Below are positions 6,971 through 14,600 of a DNA stretch of 21,078 bases, piece after piece. How positions within the stretch are numbered: position 1 is the first letter of the stretch; every line of letters begins with the position of its first letter. The notes under the pieces were generated by a model that was not told the origin of the DNA, made no database searches, and was given only the letters and a program-made list of their open reading frames with translations. The DNA lies in NCBI GenBank assembly GCA_002398365.1, contig DGYK01000067.1, positions 30,741 to 51,818 on the forward strand, given 5' to 3'. This DNA is from Flammeovirgaceae bacterium UBA5008. GTDB lineage: Bacteria; Bacteroidota; Bacteroidia; Cytophagales; Cyclobacteriaceae. The position numbers and the translations under genes were made by a program.

Positions 6971-8770
6971 TTGAATAGCTTTTTAAAGTTCTTTTCTGAA
7001 ATTTCTGACATCGACAATAAAATTGTTCGGACGGTGGTAACACTTTTCAGAAGTCCGACTAAAGTTATCGATGCATATATTTCTGGTGAAACATTGTATG
7101 TTAAACCGTTACGATATGCGATAAGCACATCATCGCTTTATATTGTTATTCAATATTTGTATGAGCTATTCTTCAATAGCATAGAAATTGGAAAATGGTG
7201 GCTTCCTACACGTATCAATGACGCGGATGCCCAGTTCAGTAGTTTATTTCAGGCACTTTTTCCGATCCAAATCTTAATAACAGCAATTCCCATCGCGATT
7301 TTATTATTCAAACTACTATTTTATTTAAAAAGCTGGAAGGAGGCTATGGTAGTCATACTCTATGCCATCGCACAATTCTGGATAATGATGTTATTTTTTA
7401 TTCCTGTTTTGCTATCCGAAAATACTTTTGATGGGCTAATCGCATTGACTTGCTTTGTGATTGTTTTTGTTTCCTTTCGAAATGTCATGTACGGGCACAT
7501 TATTCTTAGAATAGGTAAATGGTTAGCTATGACCGTATTGTTAATCATATGGTTTTATAAAGTATCCCTAGACCTTACACAATTCACACTAACTAAATTT
7601 TTGAAGGATTACTCACCTGCTACGGTGAAAAGTTCAATGATAGAGCCACTCAAAGTGACAACTCTTAACGCCAAGAACATGTTTGTTGTTCAAGGTGATC
7701 CAGGCAACAGATTTTTGGAAATAGAATCTGAGAGTAACGGAATTCGTGCAGTTGTGTTAAATGCAGATGGATCTGTTCAAGGTGAGACTTTTATTCCTGG
7801 GGTTGATCGCATTAGGAAAGTTATTAGCATAGCGCTGAAATCTAATCGGTGTGGTCTGCTAGTTCTAACCGATTCCTTAGGATTAACCTCACACGCTTTC
7901 TTATTATCCTCGGACGCAAAAATTCTTTATAAAAAAAGCTATCACGAATTTATGGTTTTGAATGGGGGTGGGCTGTCAAAGGGAAGAACTTTAATCCTGG
8001 TTGGTGGGAAAGTGCATCATGAAGAAATTGTTCCGTTCATTGATGTTATTAACCTTCATGACGCGGGTGACAAACTATTACAGACTAGCGAACGGAATTT
8101 AATTCTTCCAAATCCTCGTCAGCGATTCGAGGAAATTTACCCCATTGACAGCGCAGGAACCCTTACGGCAATTGCCACCAAGTATCAAAGTAATAATAAG
8201 AAGTATACAACTTACGCAATGGAAATAGTCAATATCTCCATTTTGAAGCTCAACCTCGACAGTGTAATAACAACCGATTGGGAAAAAGAAATTTTCAGAA
8301 AAACATCTATGTATTCACCGCTTAAGGATGAAACATTTAAAACTGTAGTTGACACAGCGAACAATAGAATCCTTGCGACTTATGGATTGGCAAATGATTC
8401 AACCTTGGTTTCACACTTGTTCAATTTAAGCGGAGACGGCCAGCTCGTTTGGGAGAAGAGGATCAGTGAAAACAACCTAACCTCATTGAGCTATTTGTAT
8501 TCGCATCAATCAGGGATTTACTTCAGTGGTTCAGTCAGTTCTGGCATAAATAACCCTATTACATTTGGCTATAGGCAGGGCATATTTGGACATGTGTCAG
8601 CGGACGGAAATGTAATTTCAGCAGTTCGATATGGAAAAACCAGTCACGGGCAGAGCAGGACTTTCGATAAACTTATTATAACCGACACACTATCAATATA
8701 TAGCTTTAATGTTCGAGTAGGTTATCTCGCAACTCAGACGGGTTGGGAACTTCTAAAGTTCAAAAAATAA
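6971..8770 (+). CDS. DUF3667-like membrane protein with large soluble C-terminal domain
   Basis: The 599-residue protein starts with a segment typical of DUF3667 (DNKIVRTVVTLFRSPTKVID, AYISGETLYVKPLRYAISTS), followed by about five membrane helices between residues ~45 and 200 (for example FPIQILITAIPIAILLF and WLAMTVLLIIWFYKVSL). Residues ~215-599 are soluble and strand-rich with recurring patterns such as VVLNADGSV, LTDSLGLTSHAFLLSSDAK and HLFNLSGDGQLVWEK, suggesting a beta-propeller or similar repeat fold on one side of the membrane. DUF3667 proteins usually begin with a zinc ribbon (two CxxC); none is present here, and the only start near the domain is TTG at 6971, five codons after a stop. 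The 5' end may thus be truncated, or a non-ATG start is used. Function unknown. Flanking inverted repeats suggest it is a mobile cassette. Confidence 0.75.
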   Translation: MNSFLKFFSEISDIDNKIVRTVVTLFRSPTKVIDAYISGETLYVKPLRYAISTSSLYIVIQYLYELFFNSIEIGKWWLPTRINDADAQFSSLFQALFPIQILITAIPIAILLFKLLFYLKSWKEAMVVILYAIAQFWIMMLFFIPVLLSENTFDGLIALTCFVIVFVSFRNVMYGHIILRIGKWLAMTVLLIIWFYKVSLDLTQFTLTKFLKDYSPATVKSSMIEPLKVTTLNAKNMFVVQGDPGNRFLEIESESNGIRAVVLNADGSVQGETFIPGVDRIRKVISIALKSNRCGLLVLTDSLGLTSHAFLLSSDAKILYKKSYHEFMVLNGGGLSKGRTLILVGGKVHHEEIVPFIDVINLHDAGDKLLQTSERNLILPNPRQRFEEIYPIDSAGTLTAIATKYQSNNKKYTTYAMEIVNISILKLNLDSVITTDWEKEIFRKTSMYSPLKDETFKTVVDTANNRILATYGLANDSTLVSHLFNLSGDGQLVWEKRISENNLTSLSYLYSHQSGIYFSGSVSSGINNPITFGYRQGIFGHVSADGNVISAVRYGKTSHGQSRTFDKLIITDTLSIYSFNVRVGYLATQTGWELLKFKK

Positions 8771-8820
8771 ATTTATTGTTAAATGCTAACAAAATTAACG
8801 CCCGAGCAATTTGTCTGGCG

Positions 8821-8836
8821 CGGAAGTTCACTTCCG
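8821..8836. repeat. REP-like hairpin
   Basis: CGGAAGT-TC-ACTTCCG is a perfect 7 bp stem with a 2 nt loop, within the context GGCGCGGAAGTTCACTTCCG and followed by TGTCC. Short hairpins of this form are dispersed in many Bacteroidota genomes and are sometimes linked to RAYT-type transposases, none of which is in the window. Confidence 0.5.
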
Positions 8837-8874
8837 TGTCCTCTAACTTTAATCAACTCAAAAAAAACTCACTG

Positions 8875-8959
8875 GCGCAACTCTTCTTAACGCCAGAAAC
8901 ATTGACTTGTACCCATCATCCTGCCAATCCTAAAATCCTGTAAATCCTGATTCAGACAG
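8875..8959. repeat. ~80 bp dispersed intergenic repeat, copy B
   Basis: It has the same order of blocks as copy A (CTTCTTAACGCCAGAAAC, ATTGACTTGTACC, triplicated AATCCTG-type phrase, GATTCAGACA). The first hairpin is degraded. It lies between the DUF3667-like gene and the SnoaL-like gene. Confidence 0.85.
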
Positions 8960-8963
8960 TTAA

Positions 8964-9076
8964 TTTTTTTGCAGGAGTGGGAGGGAATGATGAGATTTGG
9001 TGATGTGTTAAGATGTTCTAATGGCACATATACACCAGAATTGGTTGTATAGGTGCTATTGGCTGCATTAATACAA
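8964..9076. repeat. Intergenic module B with ATATACACC palindrome
   Basis: It runs T-run, GCAGGAGTGGGAGGGAATGA, GAGATTTGGTGATGTG, then the imperfect palindrome GCACATATACACCA...TGGTTGTATAGGTGC (9024-9056) and GCATTAATACAA at the end, directly before GTTTCCGGC. It matches module A over its whole ~113 bp with the same length and order. Confidence 0.7.
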
Positions 9077-9143
9077 TAGTTTCCGGCAAGCCATTGGGAC
9101 AGATAAAGAACGACTGGGGTTTTAATGACATAATAAAAAACTA

Positions 9144-9665
9144 ATGAGTAAATCAAAGACATTGACCGTATTGCTTTGTGTATTTCTCTCGTGGGACTCA
9201 GTTGCACAAAACATTCAGAAGGAGATAAACAATCAAGTTTGGCGAGTTCAATTAGATGCCATGAATTCTAACCAAGCCGACAAATTCATGTCTGTAATGT
9301 CAGACGATGTTATTCAAGTTTCATACAGCAGGCCGACAATTACGAACAAAGAGCAATTCCATAATCTGGCACGTTCGACATATAAAAGAATAGTTGAAAA
9401 GAAACTTAAACGAAGTATGGAATTCCGATTCTTGAAACGAATCGCTGACGGCAGTAATGCCTTCGAGGACGGCTTTTATAAATACGAGTTGACTGATGAA
9501 AAGCTGGCCAAACAAGAATACTACGGTTACTTTCAAGTAGTATTAAGAAAAGAAGGTGAATCCTGGAAAGTACTTGTGGACTATGACTCTGATAACTATA
9601 GTGGATTGCCAGTAACAAAAGAATTGTTTGAAAATGCAAAGACATTAGACTCTTATGACAATTAG
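9144..9665 (+). CDS. Secreted SnoaL/DUF4440-like (NTF2-fold) protein
   Basis: The 173-residue protein begins with a signal peptide (MSKSKTLTVLLCVFLSWDSVAQ, cleavage after AQ). The mature part follows the NTF2-like pattern: helix with VWRVQLDAMNSNQADKFMSV, MSDDVIQVSYSRPTITNKEQ, a conserved aromatic helix FHNLARSTYKRI, then alternating strands (SMEFRFLKRIADGSNAFEDG, YYGYFQVVLRKEGESWKVLV). This is the layout of DUF4440/SnoaL-like domains, which serve as small enzymes or ligand-binding domains in the periplasm; catalytic residues cannot be assigned. The gene stands alone between two non-coding modules and is bracketed by GTTTCCGGCAAGCCAT (9079) and the inverse ATGGCCAGCCGGCAAC (9815), 13 of 16 positions complementary, as expected for a gene cassette. 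Confidence 0.7.
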   Translation: MSKSKTLTVLLCVFLSWDSVAQNIQKEINNQVWRVQLDAMNSNQADKFMSVMSDDVIQVSYSRPTITNKEQFHNLARSTYKRIVEKKLKRSMEFRFLKRIADGSNAFEDGFYKYELTDEKLAKQEYYGYFQVVLRKEGESWKVLVDYDSDNYSGLPVTKELFENAKTLDSYDN

Positions 9666-9989
9666 AGAACGAGTGAGATTCAAAAACACGTGACAGATAA
9701 TAAATTAGGGAATCACGCGGAGAACTTTGTGGTAACCGACACAGACTTGTTTCCACGGACAGTAACGAAAAATGAATACAAGTAAGGACTGACCATTCTG
9801 TCACGGTGGACGAAATGGCCAGCCGGCAACAATGTGTTTATGCCAGCTGCGGCTGATATGTTAAATTGAAGTTTAGTTTTTATATTTCGTTTCGGCACGT
9901 GGGACAAGGCGCGGCTTCGAAATCCGCATCCGTCATAAACACGGGTCGTTAGCGGCAAGCCCCAAAAAAGAGAGGACTACAAACCAACC
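9666..9989. other. Intergenic region, 324 bp, holds the attC-like site
   Basis: From 9666 to about 9814 I see no recognisable feature. From 9815 to 9962 it contains the attC-like palindrome described separately. No Shine-Dalgarno-like or clear promoter motif precedes the kinase gene except the purine-rich AAAAAAGAGAGGA at 9964-9976. Confidence 0.6.
9822..9956. other. attC-like recombination site (imperfect palindrome, ~135 bp)
   Basis: The outer arms are GCCGGCAAC (9822-9830) and GTTAGCGGC (9948-9956). Inner arms GTGTTTATG (9834-9842) and CATAAACAC (9934-9942) are perfect inverted copies, continued by CTGCGG (9847-9852) against CCGCAT (9924-9929). Size, nested arms and AAC/GTT ends fit integron attC sites. 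GTTAGCG deviates from the GTTRRRY consensus, and no integrase is in the window. The left arm matches the start of the preceding cassette and the right arm matches the end of the next one, as in integrated integron cassettes. Confidence 0.5.
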
Positions 9990-10979
9990 ATGACAACATT
10001 CCCTGTAACTGAATCAACTCTATCTGCAAATCACATTGGACAATTTTTACAAGAGAGATATGACTTAAGTGACAAAGCTAAGTGCAAGCTATTTCGGACG
10101 GGAATGAATCACTTGTACATCGTTACAGATGGAGAAGTAAAGTTTGTCTTTCGTGTTTACACCTTCAATTGGCGGACAAAGTTGGACGTAGCTGAAGAAT
10201 TAAGATTATTAATTCATTTAAAACAAAATGACGCCCCAACAACATACCCGTTAGCCGACAAGTCAAATGAGTTTATTCAAGAATTCAACTCGCCAGAAGG
10301 GAAACGATACGGAGTATTATTTTCTTTCGCCAACGGAACAAAATCAGCACGATTTACACCTGAGACAAGTTATTTCATTGGACAAGCATTAGCCAAAATT
10401 CATAAATCGTCAGAAGGATTTCTATTAAACCGTATAAAGTACGACTCCAAAGTACTACTGACGGACTCAATCGAGCGAACAAAGCTATTTTTTAGCAAAC
10501 CATCGGATGAAATTAGATTTTTAGAACAGACAGCTATTTTCCTTCAAAATGAATTTAAAAAGACGGACAGTACTAAACTCAGACATGGAGCTGTACACCT
10601 TGATATATGGTTTGACAATATGCATTTTAACGGTGAAAATGAAATAACAATTTTTGACTTTGATTTCTGTGGTAATGGGTGGCTATGTTTCGACATCTCA
10701 TATTTTCTGTTTCAGCTCTACAGTACAAACCAAAATGACGCGGACTATCAAGTCAAAGCGGAGAAATTTTTGAAAGGATACGAGACTGTGACAGGCATAT
10801 CAGATGAAGAGAAACGTATTTTACCATTTGTTTGCTTAGCTATTATGACATTTTATATAAGTATGCAATGTGACCGGTACGACACTTGGTCAAATATCTT
10901 CTTAAATGAAGACCACTTAAAGCGATTTGTTGGTACATTAAAACGGTGGACAACTTACAATAAACTTGAAATTGAATAA
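9990..10979 (+). CDS. APH/choline-kinase-type phosphotransferase
   Basis: The 329-residue protein has the aminoglycoside-phosphotransferase fold: N-lobe with KCKLFRTGMNHLYIVTDGEV and FVFRVYTFNWRT (ATP-binding Lys/Arg region), middle helix SYFIGQALAKIHKSSEGF, catalytic loop VHLDIWFDNMHF with catalytic Asp205 and Asn210, and metal-binding IFDFDFCGNGW with Asp223/Asp225. It therefore transfers a phosphate from ATP to a small-molecule hydroxyl or a protein. The family covers antibiotic kinases, homoserine kinase-like proteins and the stress kinase SrkA; the LDIWFDN loop and the DFDF motif do not single out one substrate. ATG at 9990 follows an attC-like site by 33 bp, and the 3' end is followed by GGGCCAGCCGCTAAC, the inverted partner of GTTAGCGGCAAGCCC before the gene. 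It is thus a cassette-like cargo gene and a candidate resistance determinant. Confidence 0.85.
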   Translation: MTTFPVTESTLSANHIGQFLQERYDLSDKAKCKLFRTGMNHLYIVTDGEVKFVFRVYTFNWRTKLDVAEELRLLIHLKQNDAPTTYPLADKSNEFIQEFNSPEGKRYGVLFSFANGTKSARFTPETSYFIGQALAKIHKSSEGFLLNRIKYDSKVLLTDSIERTKLFFSKPSDEIRFLEQTAIFLQNEFKKTDSTKLRHGAVHLDIWFDNMHFNGENEITIFDFDFCGNGWLCFDISYFLFQLYSTNQNDADYQVKAEKFLKGYETVTGISDEEKRILPFVCLAIMTFYISMQCDRYDTWSNIFLNEDHLKRFVGTLKRWTTYNKLEIE

Positions 10980-11004
10980 CGACATCTAAGAAGAGTTGAC
11001 CAAT

Positions 11005-11019
11005 GGGCCAGCCGCTAAC
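11005..11019. repeat. Right boundary repeat of the kinase cassette
   Basis: GGGCCAGCCGCTAAC is the inverted copy (13 of 15 positions) of GTTAGCGGCAAGCCC at 9948-9962 and continues ACATGCCC, as in the left arm of the attC-like site. The matching right arm of a second attC-like site was not found before 11645, so this one is incomplete or diverged. Confidence 0.5.
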
Positions 11020-11101
11020 AACATGCCCAATGTATATAGGTAGATACCTCGGGAAACAAATTTCTTTTGAAAGCAAGAGGTAATTGATTTACCCCCCACT
11101 A

Positions 11102-11188
11102 GCGCAAGTCTTCTAATCAGTAGAAGCATTGACTTGTGCCACCAATCCTGCCAATCCTAAAATCCTGCAAATCCTGATTCAGACAATA
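11102..11188. repeat. ~80 bp dispersed intergenic repeat, copy C
   Basis: GCGCAAGTCTTCTAATCAGT then AGAAGCATTGACTTGTGCC, the triplicated AATCCTG-type phrase and GATTCAGACAATA. It is the best preserved of the three copies and keeps the leading CTTCT...AGAAG hairpin. Confidence 0.85.
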
Positions 11189-11280
11189 GCCGTCTGCACT
11201 TCTCGCAACACCTCCACCACCAACCCGCAACTTGCAACCAGCAAAACCTCATGCCTCGCAACCCGAACTCCCCAATGACT

Positions 11281-11308
11281 ATTGACCATTGACCATTGAC
11301 CATTGACT
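11281..11308. repeat. 7 bp tandem repeat (ATTGACC)n
   Basis: Three perfect ATTGACC units followed by ATTGACT. Related but irregular copies (TGACCAATGACTATTGAC, TAATGACC) lie at 11342-11369. It is a simple-sequence intergenic repeat with no sign of function. Confidence 0.7.
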
Positions 11309-11534
11309 ACACCCCCCAAGCCCCAAGTCCTAATCCCCAATATGACCAATGACTATTGACTAATGACCACCCTTCGCGCTAAAGCTAACAAAATCTTGGA
11401 CTTTCATGTGTAATAGTTTATCTTTTATGGTCACATGTTATGGCCGAACTGCTTAGTATTTGGGAAAAGCTTTAGTAAAGGCCATTCCTTGTCATTAAAA
11501 AACGACACGTTTTGTAGAGATTTTACGACATGAC

Positions 11535-11604
11535 TTTTTTTTGCAGTAGTGGTTGGGATAGGCGAAATTTGGTAGTATGGGATAATAAAATAGCAGTGTG
11601 TATA
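11535..11604. repeat. Intergenic module C (partial)
   Basis: T-run, GCAGTAGTGGTTGGGATAGG, CGAAATTTGGTAGTATGGGA and GTGTGTATA correspond in order to the first two thirds of modules A and B; the palindrome and GCATTAATACAA end are not preserved. It ends 40 bp before the ATG of the HNH-STAND gene. Confidence 0.5.
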
Positions 11605-11644
11605 AGTAATAGTAAAGTGCTAAATTGAGTTGCAAAACAATCTA

Positions 11645-14600
11645 ATGCCATCATCAAAGAGACCCGCTATTTCTCGAACAATTACTAAAGCTCTTTATGC
11701 TAGATCAGGCAACCGTTGTACATTATGTCAATGCATCATTGTAGAAATGGCTAAAACTGAAGGCGATGGATTCGTAAATCTTGGTAAGATAGCCCATATA
11801 AATGCTATATCTAATGGCGGCCCACGTGGAGTTTTGGGGCAATCAAAAAAGGATTTGAATAATTATGACAATCTTATTTTGGTATGCCCAACCTGCCATG
11901 AAAAAATAGATCAACAAGAAGTTGTTTATTCCGCACAAGAACTTAAAAGAATCAAGAAGAACCATGAAAAGTATCATGAATCACTGAAAGTAAGAATGAG
12001 TCAAGAACAGGCTAATGTGACTATTCAGAGGCATAATGAGGAAATTAGATACGCGTATCATGAAGCAATTAAGTTTTTTGTTTCAAGCGAATATAAAATA
12101 GGTAACGAATCAGTTTATCTAAGTGATGAAAGATTTGATGAGTTGTTAGGGCGCAATCTTCAAATTGTTGGGGGATCTGGGCGAGGCAAGAGTTTACTTG
12201 CGAAAGTTATTGCTGTAAAGTCCATTAATAAAGAGATCGTTGCTTTAATAATTGAAGCAATTCAATTTGTAAATCAGATTGATAAAGATATTGAAAATTG
12301 GAGAGGGCAATTTGCTATTACGCTTGGTGAATTAGAAGAGGCTTGCACTATTCTCGAAAAAAAAATCACGTTAATTATAGATGGATACAATGAATGTCCT
12401 CCAAATCTTACAACTAAACTTAATCTTTGGATATTAGGTCTGGTTAACAGACATAATGCACGGGTAATCATTACAACCCAGCATTACGTTAAAGGGCTTG
12501 ATGAGCTCAACTTCTTAGAGATAGAAGTACAAGTACCGAGTATAGAGGTAAAGAAAGAAATTGCTAGACGTAACGCTAGTATGGCCAATCTTAATCGAAC
12601 TGAAGCCTTACTCTCTGCAGTTAAAACAGGATTAGAGGCAAAACTAATCGGAGAAATCTCAATGGAAGTCTCCTCTGATGCTAGCCGATATGAGATATTT
12701 GATCTTTATGCTCGCCATCGTCTTAATCAGAACTCTCAACGAGGAATAAGCGCACTATCATCTGTTGCCAAATATCTTTACGAGCGCATTACATTCAGTT
12801 TGTCCATACGTGATTTTGATCGGCTTATCTCGACTCAACAAAATTTTGACTACTTATTTGAATCTGGGTTGCTAACAAGACGTGCAAGTCGGGTGTATTT
12901 TGGGCATGAATTGTTCTTCAATGCTTTTGCTGCTGAGGCAGTTGTTAGGGATGCAAATGGAGACTCAAAAAAGTTAATAAAAGCACTGTCTTTACCTAAA
13001 CACAATGATCAACGTGTTCTGATTTTAGGAGCAATCGATGACTATCCGCTGCTCGATTCTGTTTTGGCAGCAACACAGGATTTTAATGTTATTGAGGCAT
13101 GCCTTACTGGAGATTGCGGTGGCTATCCCAAGCAATGGGCTCAACAAAAGTGCATTGAACTTTTCTCCAAAGTGAAAATCGAAATTGGCAACCTAAGTTT
13201 TAAAATCACTGATATCGCAGAGAAGAAACCCATCCCGTCTGCGGTAAAGACAACTATGTTTAGGGTTTTGATTCATGAAAATTCAGCCTTTCCTTGGACC
13301 CCACAGGAAATTGCTTTTATCCATACTCTTCCACTTGCCTTAATAAATGGAAACTTTATTCATGAGGTTTTTGAAATTTTTCAACAAACCGATGAAGTTT
13401 TGAGCAGGGAATTCAAAAGACTTAGACCCGAAGCAATTGAAAAACGAATTTCAATCGGTTCGAATATGTTTCAGGAAGTGTATCTGGGAATCTACTCATC
13501 TATTAATACAGCAACCTCAATGATTGCCAAAAATTTTAATAGCGGAGGATGGAGTATGATGGAATTGATTCCATCACCACTTCTTTTGGAATATGTGAAA
13601 AAAAGGATTAAAGCAAATGATCTTACGAATGGCCAGTTGTATTTGTTGATTGAAATAGTTCGACTTTTTAGGTTTAGAAACCAAGAATGGAAAACTCTGT
13701 TGGGGCCAGTATTATCAGTGTGGATAAAGGAGAGTTGGAAGTATTTTCCATATCATTTAAAAAACGCATTATTAGATGCCGCTCATTATTCTGATGGATA
13801 CTCAATAGAGCAACGTGAAGAATTAATTTATGCACTAAACAACCTACTAGAAATAGAAAAAGAGAACTTCATGATGCCGACTTCAATTATAGAAGCTCTC
13901 CATGCGCTTGGCGCACTTGAAAATGATGAACTACAGTACGAAGATGTTGTTCGAAATGAATTGGCAAACATTTTTCATAACGAGGATGATCCAAAAAATC
14001 AATATGAAGCCTTTTCATTCCATCAAAGAACATTTGATCATCCATATTATGGAGCATACTGGCAAGTACTTGATGAGCTCTCAGAAGCCGATGCCAAAAA
14101 ACTCTATAATATGGCAGTTAAAGGTGCGGCCTCGCATGAATATGTATTCGGCCTGCCAACTGCACTTTATAAATTAGCAGTCTTTCAGGACCCTTTGACG
14201 GCAGATAGCTTTATTCCTTTTTGCAGTCTTCCTTCAAAACAATCAAATATGCCACTGGAAGCTATAGAAACCTTTTTGGCTGCTCACGTTATATTAGGTT
14301 GGCTTGGCAAGAGTATAGTTTTTGGGTATGATTCTTTAACGGATGCCTCTTCTAAGGCACTCAAATCTTATGCTGAAATTTTGTATTGGTTAAACAGACG
14401 TGATTTAACATCTGATATAAGATTCCAAAGCACTGAGAATGCATGGAAGGTATTGTTAGATCATCTAACGGGAGCATCTGCTGGGGTAATTCTGGTTTGT
14501 CGTGACGCGAATAATCTAAGTATTGAACAGTTTGCAAAGGACCACAATGTTGTATTGAACGTCAGGGATGTGTTTCCCGAAAATTTTGCAGAGATTTATC

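Larger units (their letters stand above)
8771..9143. other. Intergenic region, 373 bp, repeat-rich, no gene
   Basis: It holds AATTAACGCC (8793-8802, inverted partner of 6870-6879), a REP-like hairpin at 8821-8836, repeat B (8875-8959), module B (8964-9076), and GTTTCCGGCAAGCCAT (9079-9094), which is the inverted partner of 9815-9830. No coding frame is credible; the minus-strand frame across it encodes only the NQDLQDFRI artefact of the repeat. Confidence 0.7.
10980..11644. other. Intergenic region, 665 bp, no gene
   Basis: It contains the kinase cassette boundary, repeat C, an AACCCGCAACTTGCAACC-like simple stretch (11222-11240), the ATTGACC repeat and module C. In 11397-11534 nothing recognisable is seen. 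The promoter of the following defence gene should be here, but no clear motif is identified. Confidence 0.6.

Noticed and set aside
8887..9207. Minus-strand ORF containing CLNQDLQDFRIGR
   Set aside because: It is a translation artefact of the AATCCTG repeat; similar NQDLQDFRI frames arise at the other copy (6629-6814).
11645..11990. Stand-alone HNH homing endonuclease
   Set aside because: The HNH domain is continuous in frame with the NTPase and helical region, with no stop or internal start signal, so it is a domain of one large protein.
13902..14177. Plus-strand ORF inside the HNH-STAND gene in another frame
   Set aside because: Out-of-frame shadow of an intact long gene with Met/Ile/His-rich random composition; 14568-14828 is a similar shadow.
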